From assembly GCF_041146395.1 (NCBI RefSeq), contig NC_091001.1, positions 104,120,965 through 104,184,964 of the forward strand: DNA of 64,000 bases, read 5' to 3'. The notes beneath the pieces were generated by a model, which worked only from the letters and a program-made list of their open reading frames with translations, made no database searches and was not told the origin of the DNA. Every line of letters starts with the position of its first letter. Position 1 is the first letter of the stretch. Shown here one piece after another: positions 45,611 to 56,535 of this stretch. Position numbers and translations under genes: made by a program. Source of the stretch: Eulemur rufifrons (taxonomy: Eukaryota; Chordata; Mammalia; Primates; Lemuridae).

Positions 45611-46450
45611 TGACGCGGCCATGATGGGCACGCGTGCCCTCCGTGGGTCACGTCCGGCTTCCCCATTGCCGGGCTCCACACTTGCTCTCAACCGTGCGTG
45701 AGGACGCCGAGGAAAGAGTGCGAAGCCCGCTTACTGCCTATCTGCCCCTAAAGAATTTCAAAAGCTCCTTCTGCCTATTTTTGTCCTGTGGTGCTTGAGT
45801 GACTACGTGGGTTATCACCTGCGACAAACACGTTTGTGGGAGTGCTGACATTTCTGGTGTCTCCTGATAGAACAACAGCACCTACAGAGCCTGTGAAAAG
45901 AAGTCAGCAGATGTTCTGACCTTGGGGTGTGAGGGGTGGGGACAGGGGACAGAGAGGGGAAGATCTGGGTCCAGAATTCTTTGCTGGTGTCCAGAAAACC
46001 ACAAACACAGTGAATTCCTTCAAATCTATCCGCAAAGCCCACGGGGTGATTTGTGTCACAGAAAATCAGAGAGGAGAGCATTCTGCACACACCAAGACTC
46101 CTGATCAAAGGTGTGTCTAAACATGCCCTGTGGGCGTGGAATTCCTCAGGAGCTCTTTGTCACCTTGTCATCTTCCTCCTGAGGAAAGGCCCCTTGGACG
46201 GGGGAGTCAGGAGACTTGAGCTCTGGTGTCTTTTCTTGGCTCCTCAGGGAGCCTGGCTGAACCCCTTCCGCATTTGTCTCGAGTGGTTCTCTGCCCGAGC
46301 TGTGCCTCTGAGTGGCCGGGATCAACTTGCTGCCAGAGATCTGATTTACTCGGTTTGGGGTGGGGAGCAGAGATTATACACACAGCTGACAAAGCTTCCC
46401 AGGGGATTGTAACGTACCTGCAGGGACGAGACCGCGGCTCTCCTACATGT
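45611..46450. other. Unassigned sequence
   Basis: No repeat or exon was recognised. Overlapping plus frames (46053-46412, 46226-46612) are anonymous, and the second runs into a hAT element. Confidence 0.4.
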
Positions 46451-46615
46451 CAGTGTTCATCAGAGTCCAGAAGCACCTGGAGGGCTTGTGAAAACCGGGC
46501 TGTGCTGCCCCATCCCCAGAGTTTCTGCTCCAGTGGGTCTGGGGTGGAGCCTGAGAATCTGCATCCTCACAAGTTCCCAGGTGCTGAGGCTGTCAGTCTG
46601 GACCACATTTAGAGG
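46451..46615 (+). mobile_element. MER5A-like hAT-Charlie element
   Basis: 'agcacctggagggcttgtg', 'ccagagtttctgctccagt', 'tctggggtggagcctgag' and 'acaagttcccaggtgctg' follow this family end to end. Confidence 0.8.
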
Positions 46616-46630
46616 AGCCCTTCTCTAATC

Positions 46631-46831
46631 CAGTGGTTTTCAATGCTGGGGGCATTTTGCCTCCCAGGGGACATTTGGAGGATCTCTAGAGGCATTATTG
46701 ATTTTCAGAACTGGGAGGAGGTAATACTGTCCATTGGGTAGAGGCTAGGGATACTGCTAAACATTCAACCAGGTACAGGGCATGCCCCCCAAGCAAAGAA
46801 TTATCCAGTGCAAATACCAATAGTGTCACTG
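46631..46831 (+). mobile_element. MER20 (hAT-Charlie miniature element)
   Basis: It starts CAGTGGTTTTCAATG and ends 'tagtgtcactg'. Internal 'cccaggggacatttgg', 'gggtagaggctagggat' and 'caaagaattatccagtgc' are MER20 landmarks. It has the same orientation as the copy at 16659. No matching octamer flank was found. Confidence 0.85.
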
Positions 46832-46838
46832 CTTCTGC

Positions 46839-46970
46839 AATTTTAATGTGTGTCCGAATCACCTGGAGCTTGTGCTAGTGGATACAGTCAGTCCAGGAAG
46901 GGCCCAAGGTTTTGCATTTTCGTAAACTCCCAGGTGATGCTCAAGGTGCCAATTTTCCCGGGCTCGGGTT
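46839..46970 (+). mobile_element. MER5A-like hAT-Charlie fragment
   Basis: 'ccgaatcacctggagcttg', 'gttttgcattttcgtaaac' and 'tcccaggtgatgctcaag' are MER5A-type. It lies eight bases after MER20. Confidence 0.68.
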
Positions 46971-47344
46971 CCTTCAGCTCTAAAGACATCTTCCTTTGGC
47001 CCAGGGTAACTCTGGCATCACTGTTCTACCCTTAGAGCCTGCAGCAGCCTAACTGCTAGTAGCATCAGGAGGATGCAAGACACAGCGTGGAGACCAACCC
47101 AGCTTCACCCACCCCCTGTCCCCTTTCGATGAGGGGCCCTTGAGAGTCAGGATCTCCTCTAGTTCTTCTTCATTCCTCCAAAGCTGAACCCAGAGCTTGA
47201 TACTGACCGGGAACTCACGTATATCTGTTGTACAGAATTAGATGGACGCGGCACGAGCAGGCATTCTGGGCATTCTCATCCAGCAGATCATCGCTCTCCA
47301 AGCCGCTGCTGGTGATCCTCCTTCAGGACGGACCCCTTTCCTGG
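46971..47344. other. Unassigned sequence
   Basis: No feature was recognised. Confidence 0.4.
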
Positions 47345-47470
47345 CCACTGTGCTTCCTGCTTGCAAGGTGCTTTCACTTGCATTATGTCACTTGATCCTC
47401 ATCACAAAGCAGATGGGAAAACTGAGGTACATAAAGGTGTAGGACCTCCGCCAGAGCCAAAGCCCCACAG
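47345..47470 (-). mobile_element. MIR SINE fragment, minus strand
   Basis: 'cacttgatcctcatcaca', 'gatgggaaaactgaggtac' and 'ggtgtaggacctccgcc' are the reversed MIR core. Confidence 0.75.
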
Positions 47471-47939
47471 CCCCGTGTCATCCGAGCTGCTCTCTCGGTT
47501 CCATCCTCCTCCTCTCCCCTGAGTCCTGCCTTCTCCTCCCCATGGCCACACCTTCCCCATCTTCTCTGCCTTTCAGCTCTTCCTACACTGCGGACCAGAG
47601 AGCCAGGCCTCTCTGTCTAACTGTCTTTTTTAAAAACATTTCTGTCTGCAACTGCCTTGGGAGGCCGAGGGCTTCCTGAAAGGTGAAGGATCGCTCCAGC
47701 TGGGGAAGGAAAGTCAAGGTCATCACTGACTCGCTGACCCCTCTCCATCCTGCTCCAGCGTGTCACATTGGGTGCTGCTGTCACAGAGGGTCCAGTCCAC
47801 CTGGTGCCGTGTCTGGGATCCTTCTCACCTTAAAGCAGGCACAAGGCGGCCACCTGCTCTGTGCCAGGCCCTGTGACCGCTGGTGGAGAGACAGAGACAT
47901 AATCCGCAGCACGGCCCCTCCATATGGTGGTGGAAGGGG
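47471..47939. other. Unassigned sequence
   Basis: No feature was recognised. A 143-codon plus frame (47683-48114) extends into the L2 that follows. Confidence 0.4.
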
Positions 47940-48575
47940 AGTTTGGACCCAGACAGATTTCCCTCCCAGTCCCAACTCCTGGTTCTCTAACCACTGGCTG
48001 CTCCTCCTCTGTCTCTTTTGCCGATTTCTCACTCTTCCTCCTGACTGTTCAGTGCCAGAGAGCCCAGGACCCCACCCTCTGACCCTCTCTTCTCCATGTG
48101 CACCCACTCCCTAGGGGTCTCCCCAAGATCCCTGTCCCACCCATGACATAGTGCTTTATATCCGGAACACCAATCTCTTTTCTAAACGCCAGACTGGTAC
48201 ATCCAACTACTCACTTAACATCATCACTTTGATGTCTAATAGGGACAAAATACATATATGTGCCCAAAACAAAACTCTGATTGGCCCCCACTGCCCCAAA
48301 CATGCCTCTCCCACAGTTATCCTCGTCTCTGTCAATGTCAATTACCTTCCATCTTTGGAGAAATCCCATCCCCTCTCCTCCTTTCACAAGTCTCATCCAG
48401 AGTTGGTTCTATGTTTGAAATACATGCATCCGCTTCTTCCTCCACTCCCGCCCTGGCCCAAGCCACAGCGTCTCCCACCCGGATAACTGCATGCGCCTGC
48501 TGGCTGGTCTCCCTCCTTCCCCCCGTCCCCCTACAGACCAGTCTCCAGAAAACAGTGAGTGGGATTGTCGCTGTG
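47940..48575 (+). mobile_element. L2 LINE, plus strand (5' portion, split by MLT1)
   Basis: L2 landmarks run in order: 'gtgcacccactccctagggg', 'gtacatccaactactcact', 'tttgatgtctaatagggac', 'tcctttcacaagtctcatcc', 'cccaagccacagcgtctcc', 'ctggtctccctccttcc'. These are codons of the decayed C-terminal reverse transcriptase region. The text breaks at the MLT1 and resumes at about 49011. Confidence 0.85.
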
Positions 48576-49010
48576 TAGTGGGTTGAAATGTTGTCCCAAA
48601 AAAGATATGTCTGCATCCTAATACCTGGAGGCAGTGAATGTGACCTTATTTGGAAAAAAGGTCTTTATGGATCTAATTAAATTAAAGATTATGAGATCAT
48701 CCCAGATTTTCTGAATGGGCCCTAAATCTAAAGACAAATATCCCTAGAAGAGACTGAAGGAAAGACACAAGTAGACAGAGAAGTTGATGTGAAGTTGGAG
48801 GCAGAGTTTGGAGTTACGCAGCCGCAAGCCAAAGAATTCCTGGAGCCCCCAGCAGTTGCAGGAGGCAGGAAAGTTTCTCCTCTAGAGCCTACAGAGAGGA
48901 CACGGCCCTGCTGACACCTACATTTCAGGCTTCTGGCCTTCAGAACTCTGAGAGAATAAATTCCTGTTGCTTTAAGCCATCAAGTTTGGCAGCCCTGGGA
49001 AATTAATATG
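48576..49010 (+). mobile_element. MLT1 solo LTR (ERVL-MaLR), complete
   Basis: The start 'tagtgggttgaaatgttgtc', middle 'gtgaatgtgaccttatttgg', 'agacagagaagttgatgtg', 'gccctgctgacacctac', and end 'ttgctttaagccatcaag', 'gccctgggaaattaatatg' cover the LTR from 5' to 3'. The polyadenylation word AATAAA near 48956 sits where expected. It is a solo LTR inserted in an L2. Confidence 0.9.
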
Positions 49011-49585
49011 TACACTCTGCAAGTCACATCTCATCCATTTCTGCTCTTAATCCTCCAGGGTCATTCCTTGTCATTTTCGGTAACGTCCAAATTCCTTGCC
49101 ATGGCCCACAGCACCTCATGTGAACTGACCCGCGCTGTCCCTCCGGCTGTGTCTCCCGCCATGCTCCCGCTCACCCATCTGCCCGGCAACACAGCCTCTG
49201 GGCTGCATCTTGACAACTCCCCGCTCGTCCCCACCGCCAAGACTTTGTGGTTCCCGTTTCCTCCACCCAGAACAGCTTTTCTCAGATACCCAGGGCTCAC
49301 CCCTCGCTTCCCTCTGGTCTTTGTCAGGCAGGGAGACGTCCCCCATGGCCTGCTGTCAAATAGGACACCCCTCCCCTATCCGCCTTGCACAGCCGTCCTT
49401 CATGGCAGGCGTCACCAGGCAGCGTCATATGTAGTCGTCATTAGTCTGGTTGCTCATCTGTCTCTTCCCACTAGAATGAAAGAACCTCAAGACAAAGGCA
49501 TTTGTTTTCCTCACTATCTATCCCCAGTGCAAGAAAGTGCCTGGCACATACTAGGCGCTCCAGAAATGTATGCTGAATGGATGTC
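49011..49585 (+). mobile_element. L2 LINE, plus strand (3' portion, split by MLT1)
   Basis: The L2 continues: 'gtaacgtccaaattccttgc', 'ccacagcacctcatgtgaa', 'tttcctccacccagaaca', 'ctgtctcttcccactagaat', 'aaagtgcctggcacatact'. The 211-codon frame 49008-49643 is a chance open frame in this L2 3' part. Its N-terminus even begins in the LTR edge. Confidence 0.85.
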
Positions 49586-49599
49586 TCTTGCCACCTACG

Positions 49600-49700
49600 A
49601 GATCACGTACACATCCCTCAACCTCTCTCAGCCTCCACGGTAGAACACGGACAACAGTAACCACCAGCAGAGTCCCTTCGATGACCAAACAGCTCACGCA
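49600..49700 (+). mobile_element. MIR-like fragment (weak)
   Basis: 'atccctcaacctctctcagcc' followed by 'acggacaacagtaaccacc' resembles the MIR 3' half. Confidence 0.4.
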
Positions 49701-50094
49701 TGTGGCAGCCTATGGCAATGGGACTCCCCATGGTCACACCATAAGTCCCAGAATGGCTGGCCTAGGTCTCTTTGGGGTCCTGCCTTCAGCTTTTACAGAG
49801 GGACCCAATGGTCTTGTGAGATCAGCTCCTGCTTTGATCCAGGGATGCCACCAGGGACGTGGGGCCACACCGTAGTTTCAGTGTCCCCACTGTGAAGTCA
49901 CACAGGAAACATTTATGTTAAAGCAGAGGGTTAGAAAAAGCTTTTCTTTGTCTGGTGGCTTCTGTTTTTCCTTTGGAGCAGGGAAGACCACGTAGCTCAT
50001 GGTTTTGATTTCTACTGAGCTGTTTGGCCTCCAAGATGCCCAACCGTAGCAACTGAATCGGACCTCACGAATAAACACAAGAGGTCCATTTCCC
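49701..50094. other. Unassigned sequence
   Basis: No feature was recognised. Confidence 0.4.
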
Positions 50095-50310
50095 CTGCTT
50101 CATCTTGATGGCTATAATTTATGTTCTCTCTTCCCAGTGTTTTCCTTTTCATTTTTATTTTGCTATTTTATTGTCTGTAATCCCTGCATGTAAATGGAGG
50201 CTGGATAAATATTAAATAGCTAAACACACAGTTTCATACTCTGTGATAAAAGGGAGCCGCCCAAATATAAATCAGTATAATACGATGACTTGCGTCTGCA
50301 GCAAAATTCC
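50095..50310. promoter_or_regulatory. Candidate conserved non-coding element
   Basis: Non-repetitive AT-rich sequence with words such as 'ggctataatttatg', 'ctgcatgtaaatggaggc', 'taaatattaaatagct' and 'taatacgatgacttgcg'. There is no repeat signature and no long frame. The assignment is by texture only. Confidence 0.27.
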
Positions 50311-50645
50311 ACAAAGGGACACTGAGGGAGCCACAGAGAAGGAAGCAACTAATTGTGCCTAAACGAGTCAGGAGAAGCCTACAAGAGAGCGTGTGTTTGA
50401 GTCAAGACTTAAAGAATTAATTGGGGTTTTTCAGGCAGAGATAGCACGGGAAGTCGGAAAGAGCCTACCGTGTTTGGAAAGTGGTACAAAGTCCTGTGTG
50501 CCTGAGCACAGGGTACAAACTGTGTGTAGAGCATCCCAGAGATAAGCAGACAGGAGCTTGGACCAGGTTCTGAAGCATGTTAGGCTTCATGTCAAAGGCT
50601 TTGAATTCCCTCATTATCTTAGAAAAATATGTTTCTAAAAAGGAA
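50311..50645 (-). mobile_element. L2, minus strand
   Basis: 'gtttgagtcaagacttaaag', 'ttttcaggcagagatagc' and 'ttaggcttcatgtcaaagg' read as reversed L2 3' region. Confidence 0.6.
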
Positions 50646-50692
50646 AAAAAAGCGGGGGGGCACTTTTTTCCCAAGCAAATAAGACAGCCTAA

Positions 50693-50718
50693 TTTTTTTT
50701 CTTTTTTTTTTTTTTTTT
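50693..50718. repeat. T-rich tract
   Basis: Two T-runs separated by one C, 26 bases in total. Confidence 0.9.
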
Positions 50719-50719
50719 A

Positions 50720-51185
50720 ATGTCAGCTTTTAGAGAACTTTTCTGATCATCTTGGGCTCTCAGTCAACTTCCTCACTTTGGAGATTTGAATTTCCAGCCA
50801 CTGAGAGGAGAGGATCACTGCTCAAAATCAAGCAAAAACCTCTGATGGAGACAGATGACAGCCAGACTACTAAGGACTACACGTGATGTCACCTGGCAAT
50901 GCCCGCCCCAGCCCAAGATTCCGTCCCATTTGAGGTAATAGCCTCTGCTTTCTGCTGCTGCCAACATTCAGGTCTAGGACAGAATGGTCCCTCTAGAAGG
51001 CACCGAGGTCCCTTAACCCCAGGCTGTCCAGGCCCACAGGCAGAACCCGGGTAGGGGATTGGACACTCCTCTGAGCCCCCAGGCCCTCAGCCTGGTTCAG
51101 CGTGGGCACCTCCCTGTCTGCACCCACCCGTCTGCCCACCTTCACACGCACCTCTCGTTTCATGTCAATCTACTTCACTGAGTGT
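50720..51185. other. Unassigned sequence
   Basis: No feature was recognised. It is the last GC-richer stretch before L1 density rises again. Confidence 0.4.
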
Positions 51186-53215
51186 AATTTAGGTGCAGTA
51201 ACCTGCTAATGTGCAGTGTGTATAGTTCAGTTTCTTTGAGTGTTCAATGACTTTGGCTTTACACCTGCCACAATCAAGATGCAGAACATTTCAGCAACAT
51301 GCAAAAAATTTCCTCTTACTCCTTGGCAATCTACCCGCCCTTCACCTCGGGCCCCAGAACTGGTTGGCTTTTTGTCACTATAAATTAATATATATTTTCC
51401 AGAATTTTATATAAATGGCATCATATACCATGTGCTCTCTTTATTTGCCTGACTCATTTTTCCCTCTGCGGTATTATTTGAGGACTCACACAAGTTGCCG
51501 TGTGTGTCAATAGGTTATTTCTTTCCATTGCTGAGAAGTATTCTATTGTATGAATGTACCAGTTTGTTTCTCATTTACTTACTGATGAACATTTGTACTG
51601 TTTTCAACTTTTAGCTATTGCACAGCATCTATTACTAAACTGCTGTGAATATTTGAATAGAAGTCTTTTGTAGCTGTATGCTTTTATTTCTCTTGGGTAA
51701 ATACCTTGGAGTAAATGTTATGGGGTATGTTTAACTTATATAAAAACTGCTGTTATCCAAAATGGGTATACAATTTTACATTCCCACCAGCAGTATATGA
51801 GAATACCAGTTACTCCACATCCTTACCAATACTTGTTATTGTCAGTATTTTTTTTTATTTTAGCCAATCCAGAGTGTTTGTAATCATAGCTCATTATTTT
51901 TAATTTGCCATTTTCTGATGAGAATGATGTTAAACACTTTGTCATGTGCTTTTTCATGAAGTGTCTTCTCTTCTTTTGTGAAGTGTCTCTTCAAGCCTGT
52001 TGTTCATTTTTTTCTATTGAGTTGTCTTATTTTTGACTTCTGAGTTCTTTGTATAGTCTTCATCAAAGTTCTTTGTCAAATACAGACTTGTAAATATTTT
52101 CTGTGTGGCTTGATTTTTATTTTAACCGTGTCTTTTGAAGAAAAACTTGTGTTTTTTTAGATTTTGATGAAGTCCAACTTGTCATTTTTTTTTTTATCAT
52201 TTGTGCTCTTAGTGATCTAAGAAGTATTTGTCCATACCTCAAAATCACAAAGATTTTCTCTTGCATTTTCTTTCAGAAGTTTTATAGTGTTAGCTTTTTC
52301 ATTTAGGTCAATGATCCATTATAATTAATTTTTTTGTATATAGTGTAGAGTAAGAGTTGATGTTTGTTCGTTTTTTCCTGTCAGAGTTGTTCCAACACCA
52401 TTTGTTGAAAAGATTTTCTTCTTTCCATTGAATTGAAATCTTTGTCAAAAATGAACTGACCATACTCGTGTGGGTTTATTTCAGGTCTCTCTATTCTGTC
52501 TTGTTGATTTCTGGGTCTATTCTTTACCAATGCCATGCTATCAAGATTGCTGAAACTTTACATTAAATCATGAAATCAGGAAGTATCAGATCTCAACTTT
52601 ATTCTTCATTTAAACATTGCCTTGCATTTGCATTTTTGCACAAATTTTAGAATCAGCTTGTCAAACTCTATTTTTAAGAAAAGTTTGCTGGAATTTTGAT
52701 TGCAATTCTATTAAATCTATGGACCAGTTTGAGTATAAGTTACATTATAACACTATTCTTCTGATCCATGAACATGATATATTTCTCCATTTCAGCATTT
52801 TTAAATTTCTCTCCATTATAGTTTGTAGTTTTCAATGAAGAGGTCTTGAATATCTTTTGTTAAATCTAGTCTCAGGCTTTTTGAATTTTGATGCTATTAC
52901 AAATGGAATACTTTTGAAGTTTTTAAAAATTGTTTGCTGTTTGTATATAAAATACAATTGATTTTTATTAGTTCTAGTAGTTGTTTCTTAGATTCCATAG
53001 ATTCTATAGAATTTTTATGTATAAAATTATGTTATCTGCAAATAGATACTCTTTCACTTATTTCTTTTTCTTGCAGTATTGCAATAGCTAGGATTTTTAA
53101 GACAATTGTGAATAAAAGTGAGAGTGGGCATCCTTGGTTTATTCCCAAGCTTCAAGGAAAAGCATTCAATATTTCACCGTTAAACATGATCTTAGCCATA
53201 GTTTATTCATAGAGG
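51186..53215 (-). mobile_element. Old L1M element, minus strand (3' UTR and most of ORF2)
   Basis: Plus-strand text is reversed L1: 3' UTR at 51190-51530 ('tataaatggcatcatatacc'), ORF2 C-terminal region ('agtattctattgtatgaat', 'ttctcttgggtaaatacc', 'cattcccaccagcagtata'), and on through 'ttgttccaacaccatttgttg' (52389) and 'gtgagagtgggcatccttgg' (53120). It is one continuous, fairly complete ORF2 scar of 2 kb, heavily mutated with no long sense frame. Confidence 0.9.
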
Positions 53216-53239
53216 ACCTTTATCCGATTGCATACCCTT

Positions 53240-53590
53240 TGCAAATGTATATGCCTGACAAATACCCACTTATCCTTAAATACCAAAATCAAATGTCCTC
53301 TCCTTTGGAAAACTTTCAAAATTATCCATAGGAAAGTTTGTTCTTCCTGATGTGTGCTCACAGCCCTTTAAACAACTTTGATTGTGACACCTCTTCCCTT
53401 ATTTCATGACAAGCCATCTGATATCTTTATTTCCTACTGACCAAAGACTCCAAGAGTCTTACTCATCTCTGTATTGCTAACACCTTGCACCATGTCTGGG
53501 ACACAGTAGACATTCAGTAAGTTTTCCTTTGAAAGAAATAAATAAATGATGAACAGATGGATAGATGAATGGGTGGACAGATAAACGACT
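53240..53590 (+). mobile_element. L2 LINE 3' end, plus strand
   Basis: 'tactcatctctgtattgct', 'accatgtctgggacacag' and 'tagacattcagtaagttt' mark the L2 3' end. It ends in a degenerate GATG/GATA tail at about 53536-53585. Confidence 0.75.
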
Positions 53591-54079
53591 CCCTGCAGTA
53601 ATGGTTTGGAATTTCAGCTTCTTCCCTCCTGGAATCTGTGCAAGCCCAATCTTAGAGACACATCTCACACCTGAGGTTTGGGGACCCTCTGCTCTGAGAG
53701 TTTCATTATCATAGAAGAGCCACTGATTCCTCTTCCTTTGTTTGGTCTCTCAGTCCCAATGCCATAGGGCACCGCTGAAAGATAAGAGGAAGAAAGGTGG
53801 GAAATTTTTTTAAGAGCCCAAAAAGACAAAATCAGATCGTTAGGAGTGTTGCTATCTCCAAAGTTCTTCTGACTTCCTCTGAATAACCTCCATGTTGTCA
53901 GCAGTAACCCTGGTACCTCTCTCAGTGACAATTCCTCTTCTGCTCACAGAAAGTTAAGGGGCTGAAGTCTTCCCACCTCCGTTCCCAAAGCCCCACCCCT
54001 AGGACTGGGCTTCTGGAAGAATTCTTACATATTTACTCCTCTTTTGGGGAAGGCCTGACCTGGAGTCCCTGCCCTTCCT
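53591..54079. other. Unassigned sequence
   Basis: No feature was recognised. An 88-codon minus frame (53665-53931) is anonymous. Confidence 0.4.
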
Positions 54080-54190
54080 CTTGGTCACTGGAGACAGCCA
54101 CAGCCTGCCTCAGCCTTAGTTCTCTCATCTGAAAATGGAGACCATACTACCTACCCTGAAAATGAAAATATGATAACCAACGCCCAGGAG
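54080..54190 (+). mobile_element. MIR SINE fragment
   Basis: 'ctcagccttagttctctcat', 'ctgaaaatggagaccata' and 'ctacctaccctgaaaatg' fit the MIR 3' half. Confidence 0.65.
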
Positions 54191-55059
54191 ATTCACACAA
54201 AGATCTCACTTTAACTACAGCAAAGTTGTGCGTAATGAGTTTCCTTCTCTTCCCTTGACCAACAAATTACTTCTTTATCCAGAATACCCTCGTTTCTGCC
54301 TCTGCTTTCTGTCTCTTTGTTGTTTATGATTTAAAGCCTTTCAAATCCTATCTATCTGAGTGGAGACCTTGAGTAGCTGTGCTCAAGGACGGGGAGGCTG
54401 GAGGAGGGGCGGGGGGGCTCGGAGAGCAGCAGACCTGCCCAGGGTATGCTGTGTCCACATCGGGGCTTGCTGGCCCCTGGACTGCGTGGGGCAAACGGCT
54501 GACCCTGACGGCAAGGGTCATGACCTTCAGTAGGTGAGGAAGGGAGAGTCTCCAATACTTGCAAGCTATAGGGGGAGAGGGGTTGTTTTGTAGTGTTTTG
54601 TTTGTTTGTTTGTTTTTAATGTATAATATACATTAAGTACCCGGAATAACACAGGTTGTCAGAGACCTGTATCAACAGCCCTATAAGAGATCTGGGGTGA
54701 AACTTCCACGAAGGCTTATTTGAAGCTTTAAAAGAGCTGATATCAGTGCTCACTGCTTGTCAGAGTCCCTCAGGGACACCCCACTCATAGGCACTACTCC
54801 CAGGAACCCTGACTCAGGGCAAGACTCGAAACCGGGACGAGAGGCAGAGAGAAGTCATGTCTGGGTTTTGTACCCTTGGGAATCAAATATTACAAACTTT
54901 CATCTTCTTTCTGATTTTGTTCTATGGAGCAGAGAGGATTTCAGTAGTTCTGCTGTGAAATTCTGTCAAGTTTTCAGAGCTAGGTTGGGACTAATTTAAA
55001 TAAATTAAGTGAAGGAAACAGAATGCGATTCTTGCCTTCGTCCGTTCTCGTCTGTGTTC
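54191..55059. other. Unassigned sequence with a (GTTT)n tract
   Basis: The GTTT/TTTG simple repeat sits at 54592-54617. No repeat family or exon was recognised otherwise. Confidence 0.4.
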
Positions 55060-55215
55060 ACGCATCCCCCTGTCTGTGTTGTGTTGGGTGCACCCATCCA
55101 GCCATTCGTCCGCCCGTCTACTGGACATTTGCTCAGCACCTGTTATCTTGTAGGTGTTGTAGGTACAGAGATGAATAAGCCAAAATTTGTGGCCTGAAAG
55201 AATTCTCATCACCCT
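55060..55215 (-). mobile_element. L2 3' end, minus strand (first of two)
   Basis: 'ctactggacatttgctcagc' and 'tacagagatgaataagcc' are reversed L2 3' terminal phrases, preceded by a CATCCA/CGTCC-type tail near 55090-55120. Confidence 0.65.
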
Positions 55216-55289
55216 AAAATGGTAAATACTATTAATGATTTACTTTTGTGTAAAATAATTATTGAGAATGATTCATGTTTGAGGTAGGG

Positions 55290-56535
55290 CCTTAGTCTCC
55301 GGAATACGATGCCAATCATGACAAACCTGGTGCCTGACCTCCTGGGGCTACACCTTAGTATGGGAGAGAGACTCAAAAACACAAACAAAAAAGTAACAAA
55401 TACTTCTGTGATGGGCGCCATGAACACCAAGAACAGCAGAGAATAATGGAAGAGGAGTTTCTGTAGACCGGAAGCTTAGGGAAGGCCTCCTTGAGAAGGT
55501 GAGTGCATTTGGGCTCAGTTTTGAAGGATGAGTAGTTGCTAAACATGCCCAAAATGTGAAAAAAGAGTGATCTGGGTAGAGGGAATAACAAAATCAACAA
55601 TGTCCCTGATGCGGGAAATAGCTTGTTATGTCCTAGAAACTGAAAAGCAAACACACAAAAGGTCAAGATGTGTGGAAAGTCACGAGGAAAGGGAAGGCAG
55701 GCAGGAGTCAGGTCGTGCCACCTCGTGTGGGCCACCATAGGGCACCTGCAGTTATTCTAGGGCCAAGGGGGCCAAAGGGGTCTATGAAAGGTTTTAAGCA
55801 GGGAAGTGGCATAATCATTGTTACTGTGGTGCAGAGAATAGTTTAGAAGGATGCTGGGGAAACCCATTAGGATACTACAGCAAACGTTTCAGTGAAAAGT
55901 GATATTGGCCTGGTCTAGAAATGGAGAAAAGTGTACAGATCCAAGACCTATTTTAGAGATAGGACTAGCAGGGTTCTGGCTGGACCGGACGTGGTGTGAG
56001 GAAGGGGCCGTGAGAGGAGATTCAAAGATGACCTTGGGGATTCTGGCTTGGCCAATGCGCAAGTGCATGCATGGAGGTACCCTTACTGGGGTGGGAAAGA
56101 CCTAGCATGGCAGGGGCAAAGCAGAATAAGTTGGGGTGAGGCTGGGGGTGGGTTAGATGTTGAATCAATCATTCCCTTTTTAGCAAGTTAAGTTTGAGAT
56201 TTCTTCCAGTAGAAACGAAAGCGTGCCGCTGGATTGATGAGGTGTCAGCTCAGAGAAGTCTGGGCCGAAATAGCCCCAGATCCAGAATCACTAGGACGTG
56301 GGTACCCCATCCTGGGTGCGATGACAGAGGGCCAGTGAGTCAGTTGAGCAGAGGAGACGGCAGGGCCCAGCACCCAACGCAGAGGGACAGGAACACTTAC
56401 AGAGGAAGAAGGAGCTGGACGAGGAAAGCCAATGAGGTAGAAGAAAGCCCACACTGCAGGTGCTGACAGGAAGCCAAGGGCGAAGAGCGTTTCAGGAAAG
56501 TGCAGTGGTCACCTGCCACAGCTGAGAGTCTAAAC
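55290..56535 (-). mobile_element. L2, minus strand, long copy
   Basis: Reversed L2 3' terminus again ('tggggctacaccttagtat'), followed by 'aagcttagggaaggcctcc', 'tttgaaggatgagtagttg', 'ggttttaagcagggaagtgg', 'agcaagttaagtttgagat' and 'gaagaaggagctggacgag'. It is about 1.2 kb. The 121-codon minus frame (55373-55738) lies in its 3' region and is not a gene. Confidence 0.8.

Noticed and set aside
49008..49643. 211-codon plus-strand open frame
   Set aside because: It coincides with the L2 3' portion, begins at the MLT1 edge, and has no reverse transcriptase motif.
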